Assembly (NCBI GenBank): GCA_014238855.1
Contig: JABAAH010000014.1
Span: forward strand, 1 to 58,113
Origin: Planctomycetota bacterium
GTDB taxonomy: Bacteria; Planctomycetota; Planctomycetia; Pirellulales; UBA1268
Length of the DNA stretch: 58,113 nucleotides
Direction: 5' to 3'
The first letter of the stretch is position 1. Each line of letters opens with the position of its first letter. Shown piece by piece: positions 1 to 7,534 of the stretch. The translations under genes were made by a program, and so were the position numbers. The notes under the pieces are model-generated. The model saw nothing but the letters and a program-made list of their open reading frames with translations. It was not told the DNA's origin and did no database searches.

Positions 1-687
1 CGCATGCTGGCTGAGCCACAGCAATGGATTGGTGGTTTTGATCTACCGTTTGGACAACCACGAACACTCATCGAACATGAAGGGTGGCCAACCCAGTGGG
101 ATACATTTGTAGACTTCTTTTGTAGACAGTCGCGAGAACACCTCCGGAATACCTTTCGGAAATGGTGTGACGGTCGCCCACCAGGAAATAAATTTGCATG
201 GCGAAAAACTGATAAACAATCCGGATCGAGTCCGGCCATGCGATGGACTAATCCACCGGTCGCATGGATGATGCATGCAGGTATTCAACGAATGCTCAAT
301 GCTGGTCTTGCGTTTCCTGCACATCGCTATCCGCGCAAAAGAACCCATATCAAACGCATTGCCCTTGAAGCGTATCCTGGATTCACCGCACGTAAAATCA
401 CTCGTGATTCATACAAGAGTGACTCTCCAGCCAAACAGACTCGTGAACGACAAGGCCGAAGAGAGCTTATTCTCGATGCTCTTTTAGCTGGTCAAGCTGG
501 GCTCACAATACGCCTTGAAGCCGACCGACGGTGGAGGAAACGTATCGTCGCAGATGCTCGTGGTGACTTTCTCGATGCAGTTCTATGTAGTTTACAGGCC
601 GGACATGCCGCATTACAGCGAAACTTTGGACTCCCACGTACTCTTGATACCCTTGAGGGCTGGATTGCTTCAGTGCCTGTGAGGTAG
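1..687 (+). CDS. DUF429 family protein, 5' end cut by window edge
   Basis: The reading frame is open from the first base, and the earliest visible ATG (position 4) is probably internal, because the family motif G-G-F-D-L-P-F-G comes only about ten codons in, whereas DUF429 proteins normally carry roughly 50 to 80 residues before it. DUF429 proteins are predicted RNase H-fold nucleases with no settled substrate. The middle contains a basic stretch with K-R and R-K pairs, and the C-terminal third has the D-A-L-L-A-G and D-A-V-L-C-S helices typical of the family. The MerR-TPR gene starts 51 bases downstream on the same strand. Family assignment rests on these motifs only; molecular function is inferred. 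Confidence 0.72.
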   Translation, partial: RMLAEPQQWIGGFDLPFGQPRTLIEHEGWPTQWDTFVDFFCRQSREHLRNTFRKWCDGRPPGNKFAWRKTDKQSGSSPAMRWTNPPVAWMMHAGIQRMLNAGLAFPAHRYPRKRTHIKRIALEAYPGFTARKITRDSYKSDSPAKQTRERQGRRELILDALLAGQAGLTIRLEADRRWRKRIVADARGDFLDAVLCSLQAGHAALQRNFGLPRTLDTLEGWIASVPVR

Positions 688-738
688 AACGATGCTAGAG
701 ACAGGTATTTTATTTACACCGGTTGAGCACTATCGAAC

Positions 739-1785
739 ATGACACCGCCAGAGACCGATGTCGAACAAAAAGATTGTTTTGCCGGACCTGTATTACTCGA
801 TGATCCGCAGTCTCTCGAACTCTTCCAAGAGAATTCGCTTGGAATAAGTCGGCTTTACACCGTCGCCATGATGGCAGATGTTCTCGGTGTCAGTCAGGCT
901 ACGATCCGTCATTGGCGTCGAAATAAATTGATTCAGGCCACGCGGTCCTCCAGTTCAATTGATTGGTACGACTATTCCATGCTGGTCGTAGCAAAAGACT
1001 TATCACGACTCCTTCGCTCGGGCCTTTCACTTCGAGAACTGAGCCACCAGATTCATCTTTTTACCGATGGTGATGATCGCCGTGTTGGTGAGGTCATTAA
1101 TCGAATTGTTATAGATGGTCGAAGACTTAGCCTTCGCTGGAATGACCATCTTCTGTCGGCTGGCGGGCAGATGCAACTAGATTTTTATGCCTGTGATGTA
1201 GATGCTGACACGAATCCCGATGTGTCACAGCAGGTTGAACACATGACAACACTCCCGCTTGTTCTATCCTTCGATTCTGCGCAGCCCGAAGTGCTCATCG
1301 AAATTCCTCATGAGAGCCACGCGGCTATCCCTTCCTCAACTGAGCTTTTGGATATTGCAGCTGATCTTGAGGCAGCTGGGAACTTTATTGAGGCCTCGGA
1401 GGCACTGCGAGCAGTGCTTCAATCAGAGGGTCCGTGCGCATCTGTAACCTTCATGTTAGCAGAGACGCTGTACAGAGCAGGTGATTTGGCTGCAGCAAGA
1501 GAACGTTATTATACGGTTATTGAACTCGATGAAGATCACCTTGAAGCTCGTACCAGCCTCGCATGTGTTCTTGCTGAACAAGGTGATTTTGAATTGGCGA
1601 CTGCTGCACTCGAGGGCGTTCTCAAGCAACAACCAGACTATGCTGATGCACACTGGCACCTGGCAGGCATTCAGGAAGAGGCTGGGTGTGAAGAAAAAAC
1701 TCGCCATCATCTTCATCGATTTCTTGCACTGGCACCTGAGAGTCCGTGGGCCAGTCTGGCACGCGAACAACTTTCGAAACACTAG
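739..1785 (+). CDS. MerR-type helix-turn-helix protein fused to TPR repeats
   Basis: 348 residues. Residues about 38 to 105 form a MerR-like DNA-binding head: a Y-T-V-A-M-M-A-D-V-L-G-V helix followed by S-Q-A-T-I-R-H-W-R-R recognition helix and a second helix with L-R-S-G-L-S-L-R-E-L. The middle (about 110-195) is not recognised. From about residue 202 to the end there are three to four tetratricopeptide units, including G-D-L-A-A-A-R-E-R-Y and G-D-F-E-L-A-T-A-A-L. MerR regulators normally end in a ligand-binding or dimerisation segment, so replacement with a protein-interaction TPR array suggests control by a partner protein. The ATG at 739 is chosen because the HTH begins soon after; there is no strong Shine-Dalgarno. 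It ends 33 bases before the convergent DUF1501 gene. Confidence 0.8.
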   Translation: MTPPETDVEQKDCFAGPVLLDDPQSLELFQENSLGISRLYTVAMMADVLGVSQATIRHWRRNKLIQATRSSSSIDWYDYSMLVVAKDLSRLLRSGLSLRELSHQIHLFTDGDDRRVGEVINRIVIDGRRLSLRWNDHLLSAGGQMQLDFYACDVDADTNPDVSQQVEHMTTLPLVLSFDSAQPEVLIEIPHESHAAIPSSTELLDIAADLEAAGNFIEASEALRAVLQSEGPCASVTFMLAETLYRAGDLAAARERYYTVIELDEDHLEARTSLACVLAEQGDFELATAALEGVLKQQPDYADAHWHLAGIQEEAGCEEKTRHHLHRFLALAPESPWASLAREQLSKH

Positions 1786-1818
1786 ATAGTTCTGGTGCGT
1801 TATGGGCCGAAACAGCTA

Positions 1819-3276
1819 TTAAGCAAGCCAATCCGTAAGGACGCGTCCGTGAACATCTGTTAATCGGAAATCACGTCCACTGTGACGATACGTCAACTTC
1901 TTATGATCGAGTCCAAGCAGATGCAACATGGTTGCCTGGAGATCATGAACATGAACAGGGTTTTCCACTGCTTTGAATCCAAACTCATCTGTCGCGCCAT
2001 ATGCCACACCACCTTTGACTCCACCACCTGCCATCCAAACTGTGAATCCATGATGATTGTGATCTCGTCCTGTGGCAGTTTTCGTTCCCGCATCATTGGG
2101 CAGTTCAACGGTTGGCGTACGACCAAACTCACCACCCCAGAGCACTAAGGTGCTATCGAGTAGGCCAAGTCCGACTAAATCATCAAGCAATGCACCAATT
2201 GGCTTATCGGCTTCACCAGCGAGCTTTCGATGATTTTTTTCAATTTCCTGATGACTGTCCCATGGCTGCCCCGCTCCGTGCCAAACCTGAACATAACGGA
2301 CACCGCGTTCAACAAGCCGCCTTGCGATGAGTAATTGTCGACCGTGCGGCGTATCCCCATATCGCTCAAGAATATGTTTGGGCTCTTTGGTGACGTCAAA
2401 TGCTTCCCCTGCTTCAAACTGCATTCGCCAGGCGAGTTCCATACTCGTGATTCTCGATTCCAATGCAGCGTCGGTCTTTCTTTGTTGAAGATGTTTCCGG
2501 TCAAGGGCTGCCATCAAATCAAATTGCTCCCGCTGTACTTTTTCATCAAGCACCGGATGACGAATACATTCAACCAATTCATCTCCTTTTTTCTTTTTTG
2601 TATCGATATACGTGCCTTGGAATACACCTGGAAGAAACGCACTTCGCCAATTTGCTGTACCAGATATTGGGTATCCACCGGGACACATTGCAACGAAACC
2701 AGGTAGGTTTTGATTCTCTGTCCCAAGGCCGTATGTCACCCAGGCCCCTGTTGAAGGCCGGACAAGCCTTCCATCACCGCAATTCATAAGCAGCAAGGAG
2801 GGCTCGTGGTTTGGCACGTCTGCGTGCATCGATCGAACAACAAGTAGTCGATCAGCATGACGAGCCACCGATGGAAAGAGTTCGCTCACCGGCAGTCCAC
2901 TTTCACCATATTGTTGAAACTGAAACGGCGATGGCAACGCCGCCCCCGTTCGCCGCTCCGTTTTCAATGCTCCCGGAATTTCACGGCCAGCGTATTCTTC
3001 AAGTTTTGGCTTTGGATCAAACGTATCGATATGGCTTGGCCCACCATTAGCAAAAATGTGAATCACGGCCTTTGCGCGAGCAGGAAAGTGCGGATTGCGT
3101 GAGGCAAGTGTATTGGCCTCGTGTTGATTCAGGGCTGGTGGCTTCGCATTGAGGCTCTGTTGTAGAGCTGTTGAAGCAGCCATCCAGCCAATACCGAGAC
3201 CAGCGCGCATGAGCGCTTCTCGCCTCGAACAATTCTGAAAGAGATGGTGGTAATTCATGATCTCAGTCTTCATCAA
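1819..3276 (-). CDS. DUF1501 family exported protein
   Basis: 485 residues, of the alkaline-phosphatase-like DUF1501 family that is hugely expanded in planctomycetes. The N-terminus carries a twin-arginine type signal (C-S-R-R-E-A-L-M-R-A-G-L-G followed by a hydrophobic run), so export by Tat is likely. Family landmarks are visible: H-I-F-A-N-G-G-P-S-H-I-D-T-F-D-P-K-P near the start of the mature part, W-D-S-H in the middle, G-G-E-F-G-R-T-P-T and G-R-D-H-N-H-H-G-F near the C-terminus. A second ATG six codons in (M-N-Y-H) is an equally good start. It begins 8 bases after the DUF1549/DUF1553 gene stops, the standard planctomycete pairing, so both are probably co-transcribed and work together on the cell surface. 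The substrate is unknown. Confidence 0.93.
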   Translation of the reverse strand: MMKTEIMNYHHLFQNCSRREALMRAGLGIGWMAASTALQQSLNAKPPALNQHEANTLASRNPHFPARAKAVIHIFANGGPSHIDTFDPKPKLEEYAGREIPGALKTERRTGAALPSPFQFQQYGESGLPVSELFPSVARHADRLLVVRSMHADVPNHEPSLLLMNCGDGRLVRPSTGAWVTYGLGTENQNLPGFVAMCPGGYPISGTANWRSAFLPGVFQGTYIDTKKKKGDELVECIRHPVLDEKVQREQFDLMAALDRKHLQQRKTDAALESRITSMELAWRMQFEAGEAFDVTKEPKHILERYGDTPHGRQLLIARRLVERGVRYVQVWHGAGQPWDSHQEIEKNHRKLAGEADKPIGALLDDLVGLGLLDSTLVLWGGEFGRTPTVELPNDAGTKTATGRDHNHHGFTVWMAGGGVKGGVAYGATDEFGFKAVENPVHVHDLQATMLHLLGLDHKKLTYRHSGRDFRLTDVHGRVLTDWLA

Positions 3277-3284
3277 ATGTGTGG

Positions 3285-6125
3285 TTAATCGACATATTGA
3301 AATTCAGCCGTTGACATAAGTGCTTGAGCCAGTTGAGGCCAAACACCAAAGTCATCTGATGACAAATCTTCAGATTTTTCTATCCATGCTTGCACCATTC
3401 GAATCTCATCTCGTTGGGGACTCCGAGCGAAAACTATCTTCCAAAGCTGTTCGATACGTGCTTGGGTGTTGGATTCATCTGACAACCGATCGGCTACCTT
3501 CTTTGCTGCGTCAATCACAAGTGGGGAGTTCAGCATGACAAGCCCCTGCTGAGGAACAAGTGTTGTAGACCGAACATGTACTGTGGTGTCTGGATTTGCA
3601 ATATCGAAGGCCCTCAAAACCCCAGGCACATCTTGTCGATCGACCCAACTATAAAGCGTTCTCCTTGCTCCGTTACGTGGATCAAGCGGATCCATACCAG
3701 GACCACCACCTTCATTAAGCTGGAGTGTACCCGCAGCCATGAGAAGGCTGTCCCGCCAAGACTCCCACGAAAGACGCCGTCGACGCGATCGGCTGTAGTA
3801 CATATTCTCCGGATCACTGGCTACCGTATCCTGCTTTGCAGTTGATGCTTGGCGCCATGCCTGACTGAAAATGATCTCTCGATGAAGACATCGTACGCTC
3901 CATTTTCCATCGTTCACAAATCGACTTGCGAGGTCATCAAGTAATTCAGGATGAGATGGAGGCTCACCCCGCAAACCAATGTCTCCCGGAGTAGCGATCA
4001 GCCCTTGCCCAAAATGATGAGTCCAGACCCAATTCACGAAGATACGAGCTGTCAAAGGATTTTTAGGATCAACAATCATCTCTGCAAGATCAAGCCGGCC
4101 ACTTGTTCGTTTATCAACAAATTCCCCACCGAGAATATGAGGAACACGCCGATCAATCTTTTCTCCTTGCCTCCCCGGACTACCTCTCAAGAAGACAAAA
4201 CTCTCAGTGGGCTTGGACTTATCAACAAGCACCATAGCTCGCGGAGGGCCACCTCGTGCGTCTGCCTGATGTGCGAGAACCCGCCTCTTTCTTTTACTAT
4301 GTTCATCTCGCTCTGATCGCTTCGAAACACTCTTCCATTCATTTTCAAGCACGACAAAGGGTGTTCCTGCTTTACCAAACACGAGCCAGAGCGAATGAAG
4401 ATCCTCTGACTGCTGAATCAGACTCTTCGCTTCGTCATTTTCATCGAGAGCAACTTTCGCAATAAGACGGCCGTATACAGCTGCAAGATCACTTATGGAG
4501 TGAGGTTTTGCTGAAATAAGTTCCTGCTCAACGCATGTATTGAGATTAGGAACGGACTCAACACATTGCTTCAATATTTTGTCTGCATCAGATGAAAATA
4601 CATCATCAGGAACATTGGAAAGATGAACCCAGGGGCCGAGGATGGGATGCGTGTCGCTCTTATTACGAAGAAGTCTCTCTAACCTCCCAAGAATAATGGG
4701 TCGCATCTCATAGCCATCCTGCATCTGTGGCAATCTTCCATCTTTCTTTTCTGACGGTCGGGCAACTTCAATCAGATAATCTGGTGCATGGGCAACTGCC
4801 TCTCGAATTGCTCGGTCATAAATTGCCCGTTCATGGTCAGCAAGGTTCATCGCAAGTTCTGCCATCTTTTCGGCAAATTCCGAGGCTTCTTCTGTCTGCG
4901 GAGGCTCTCCGATAATTGGCAATTCTTCCGGCGTTTCAGTACTGGCAAAGATGCCATGGAGGGCATAGTAATCGTCGATACCGATTGGCTCATACTTATG
5001 ATCGTGGCAGCGTGCACAGGCAACAGATAGTCCCATAAGCCCACGCGTCACGAGATCTATTCGATCATCAATAATGTCATGAATATTTCCACGAAAGGTT
5101 CGACCAACTGTCAGGAAGCCAAGTGCCGCGAGATCCTTTCTTGGCACTTCGGGTGTGATACGGTCGGCTGCCACTTGCAGTGTGACAAACCGGTTGTAGG
5201 GCACATCATCATGAAAAGCTTTTACGACCCAGTCCCGATATGTCCACGCAAATGGACTCTTGTTTGACTGCCCACCGAAGGCATAACCAATCGTGTCCGC
5301 ATAGCGAGCCAGATCAAGCCAATGGCGAGCCCAGTGTTCCGCGTGCTGTGTCGAATCAAGAAGACGCTCTGCATATGCACGATAAGCGGGCTCACTAGGA
5401 TTTGCTACGAATGCTTCAACGTCATCCACAGAAGGTGGGAGACCAGTAAGATCGTAAGAGAGCCTTCGAATGAGTGCATGGGGTGATGCTTCCTCGGCAG
5501 GCTGAATTCCTTGTTTAAGCATTGTACCGGCAAGAAATCGATCAATTCGATTGCTGGACCACTTCTCGCGCAGGTGAACTGGTAAATCTTCGGGTAACAC
5601 TGGCAACTCATGCCGTCGGATCGGCTGAAATGACCAATGGTTTTTCTTTGTCGAAGCAATTCTCTCAGGAATAGAATCACTTCCATTCGAGATTGGGGTT
5701 TCCTTAGACCCGACACCACTCCAGGGAAGACCACGCGCAACCCATTCTTCAAGTATCTTGATCTCGCCTGCAGTAAGTTTTCCATCAGGCGGCATAGCCA
5801 GTTCGCCGCTTGCCTTAATAACAGTGATAATTTTACTCTTCTGAATATCACCGAGTTCAACGACTGCACCAGTATCACTACCCTTCAACACTGATTGACG
5901 GCTATCGAGTCTCAGCCCAGCCTCTGCAATGTCTTCGGAGTGACACTCATAACAGTTGTTCACCAAAAGCGGGCGTACCTTTGTCTCAAAAAATCGCTCC
6001 TCATCTTGAAAGCTTACTTTGGTCCCAACTGCGAAAGCAGACCCTGCGAGCATGATCACAGAGCAGGTCATTTGGATGTATGGTCGTTGATGAAGTAGAT
6101 ACACTCTTCTTTTTTCCCGCTGCAA
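3285..6125 (-). CDS. PSCyt-type protein: cytochrome-c-like CxxCH, DUF1549 and DUF1553
   Basis: 946 residues. An N-terminal hydrophobic segment (about 19-33) should direct export. A haem-c type motif C-Y-E-C-H lies at residues 58-62 in the planctomycete cytochrome domain. DUF1549 follows (about 190-400) and contains a second C-A-R-C-H-D-H-K motif, then DUF1553 (about 650-925) with D-P-K-N-P-L-T-A-R and N-W-V-W. The role is inferred to be an envelope redox or polymer-processing protein acting with the DUF1501 partner immediately downstream. The start is uncertain: the longest frame begins with TTG at 6125, a GTG lies at 6104 and an ATG at 6071, none with a convincing ribosome binding site, and all keep the hydrophobic segment. 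Confidence 0.92.
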   Translation of the reverse strand: MQREKRRVYLLHQRPYIQMTCSVIMLAGSAFAVGTKVSFQDEERFFETKVRPLLVNNCYECHSEDIAEAGLRLDSRQSVLKGSDTGAVVELGDIQKSKIITVIKASGELAMPPDGKLTAGEIKILEEWVARGLPWSGVGSKETPISNGSDSIPERIASTKKNHWSFQPIRRHELPVLPEDLPVHLREKWSSNRIDRFLAGTMLKQGIQPAEEASPHALIRRLSYDLTGLPPSVDDVEAFVANPSEPAYRAYAERLLDSTQHAEHWARHWLDLARYADTIGYAFGGQSNKSPFAWTYRDWVVKAFHDDVPYNRFVTLQVAADRITPEVPRKDLAALGFLTVGRTFRGNIHDIIDDRIDLVTRGLMGLSVACARCHDHKYEPIGIDDYYALHGIFASTETPEELPIIGEPPQTEEASEFAEKMAELAMNLADHERAIYDRAIREAVAHAPDYLIEVARPSEKKDGRLPQMQDGYEMRPIILGRLERLLRNKSDTHPILGPWVHLSNVPDDVFSSDADKILKQCVESVPNLNTCVEQELISAKPHSISDLAAVYGRLIAKVALDENDEAKSLIQQSEDLHSLWLVFGKAGTPFVVLENEWKSVSKRSERDEHSKRKRRVLAHQADARGGPPRAMVLVDKSKPTESFVFLRGSPGRQGEKIDRRVPHILGGEFVDKRTSGRLDLAEMIVDPKNPLTARIFVNWVWTHHFGQGLIATPGDIGLRGEPPSHPELLDDLASRFVNDGKWSVRCLHREIIFSQAWRQASTAKQDTVASDPENMYYSRSRRRRLSWESWRDSLLMAAGTLQLNEGGGPGMDPLDPRNGARRTLYSWVDRQDVPGVLRAFDIANPDTTVHVRSTTLVPQQGLVMLNSPLVIDAAKKVADRLSDESNTQARIEQLWKIVFARSPQRDEIRMVQAWIEKSEDLSSDDFGVWPQLAQALMSTAEFQYVD

Positions 6126-6389
6126 TTAAATCAGCTGATTGTGTCTTCCTGCATTCTAATGCCATTCATACGATGCGTCTTACAAACACCCTAAAAACAC
6201 TCTAAAATTGCTCAAAACACCCATGCATAGACAGTCAGATTTTCTAGGACGGAACGCATATCGGTGTATTACCGAACAGTACTTCGTATATGAGAACACG
6301 CACGTCGAAATAAAACAGATTATGGATCAGTTTCACAAAACGGTGGTGATTGAAATAGAAACTGTATGCATTTAAGAACACAAGAGCCG
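6126..6389. other. Intergenic region with probable promoter of the PSCyt-DUF1501 pair
   Basis: No reading frame with coding character. It separates two leftward genes and should hold the promoter for the pair to its left. The only structure seen is a small perfect hairpin at 6261-6275 (TCGGT, five-base loop, ACCGA) without a T tract, so it is not called a terminator. Confidence 0.4.
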
Positions 6390-6785
6390 CTAGTAAGTGC
6401 CCCACGGACCTCGGATCGCATGGACACCAAATTGTACGGTGTCACTTGGATGTTGAGGGGTTGGCATGAGCGGACGCGTTCCTGGTGCGTATGCGGCGCC
6501 CGGGTACGGCTTCCTGTACTGCTGGTACAAAGGCATTACTCGAGAACTGGGAACGCCCCAGCTATACTCGCTCACGAACTCAGCTGTTGGTGGTACGACG
6601 AGTGGAACAGGTCTTCCCACATCAGGGTTATACCAGCCGCTATGCCAACTTTTATTTCGTCCTCTCAAGAAATATCGTTTCTCTGTTGCTCGATGACCTC
6701 CAGCCATAACCGCTTGCGAAAAAGTAATAGCAACTATTCCAGCAATGATTGCATAGCTGAAGAGTGAGATTCGGTGGGCCTTCAT
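6390..6785 (-). CDS. Small exported protein of unknown function
   Basis: 131 residues. A clear Sec signal peptide: a basic start (M-K-A-H-R), a hydrophobic core and an A-V-M-A cleavage site at about residue 28. The mature part is rich in Tyr, Pro, Arg and Gly, contains S-W-H-S-G-W-Y-N-P and Y-Q-Q-Y-R-K-P-Y-P-G, and has no cysteine pair or catalytic motif I recognise. Its composition resembles the exported protein encoded 55 bases upstream on the same strand, and the two are probably co-transcribed. It may be a surface or matrix component; no family is assigned. Confidence 0.7.
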   Translation of the reverse strand: MKAHRISLFSYAIIAGIVAITFSQAVMAGGHRATEKRYFLRGRNKSWHSGWYNPDVGRPVPLVVPPTAEFVSEYSWGVPSSRVMPLYQQYRKPYPGAAYAPGTRPLMPTPQHPSDTVQFGVHAIRGPWGTY

Positions 6786-6840
6786 AAGTCAGCTTCTTTC
6801 CTTGCTGTATTTATAAAAATTAGAATTTGTAATCTTCTGC

Positions 6841-7176
6841 CTACCACCAGTAGGCACGGGTATCGCTTCGCATGCCCATCGCACCGGAGCAGCGAATGTA
6901 CCGCCGTTTGTGCTGATAGAGAAACTCATGCGGCATAAAGGGCGGATATGTGACCCACGTATGGCCAACCCGAGCTGGTACAGGTTGTGGTGAAACGTAG
7001 AGCTGTGCTCCTACGCCGGGATATGGCCCGGGAGGTATTGGTGGGTAGTAATAATTTGAAAAGACATCTGGCGTCGGAGCCTCAACGCCTCCATTAATCG
7101 GGTTGGCAGAAGATACCTGTGAGAACAATCCCGCAGATATGACAACGCAACTCATGATGGCGAGTCGTACACTCAT
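6841..7176 (-). CDS. Small exported Pro/Tyr-rich protein
   Basis: 111 residues. The signal peptide spans about residues 1-24 with a V-S-S-A-N cleavage region. The mature part contains P-I-P-P-G-P-Y-P-G-V-G-A-Q-L-Y and a motif built on V-G-H-T-W-V-T-Y-P-P-F-M-P-H-E, then Y-Q-H-K-R-R-Y and a C-terminal Y-W-W. I recall similar short proteins in other planctomycetes but know no function. It is the first gene of a two-gene leftward unit with the 131-residue exported protein. The sequence just before the ATG reads GGAG about 8 bases upstream, which supports this start. Confidence 0.72.
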   Translation of the reverse strand: MSVRLAIMSCVVISAGLFSQVSSANPINGGVEAPTPDVFSNYYYPPIPPGPYPGVGAQLYVSPQPVPARVGHTWVTYPPFMPHEFLYQHKRRYIRCSGAMGMRSDTRAYWW

Positions 7177-7534
7177 TTTTATTTCTCCGTGGAAGCTCTC
7201 GATTCATTCGATTGCTAGCCTGCATCAGTCGTCTCACACCCGAAAGCCAACCCCTCCATGGTTCACAGGACGGCCCTCCGTGGCACTTCCCCATAATCCA
7301 TTACACGTCCTTTAAAGGAAGGATTCTCCCTCAGAAATCTTCGGCATACCCGCCCCAGTGGCACCATTGCAGCCCCTGCGAAGCCGTTCCAATCACCCCA
7401 CGGATAAAGTCTGCCCCGGCAGACCTATCGGCACGGTTGGATTTTCAACAGGAAATATCACTACACTTTGCCTCACTTACCCGGACCACCGCATTCCGGA
7501 CTTTACCCAGCCGTATCCCCCAATTTTTAGTTTC
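7177..7534. other. Divergent intergenic region
   Basis: It lies between the leftward exported-protein gene and rightward topoisomerase VI B. The topoisomerase frame is open back to 7358, but the 59 extra codons encode low-conservation-looking sequence before a Lys-rich start, so they are taken as untranslated. Promoters for both directions must lie here; no convincing -35/-10 pair was pinned down. Confidence 0.4.

Noticed and set aside
7358-7534. N-terminal extension of topoisomerase VI B
   Set aside because: The 59 extra codons have no conserved features and the ATG at 7535 begins the Lys-rich start; kept as untranslated.
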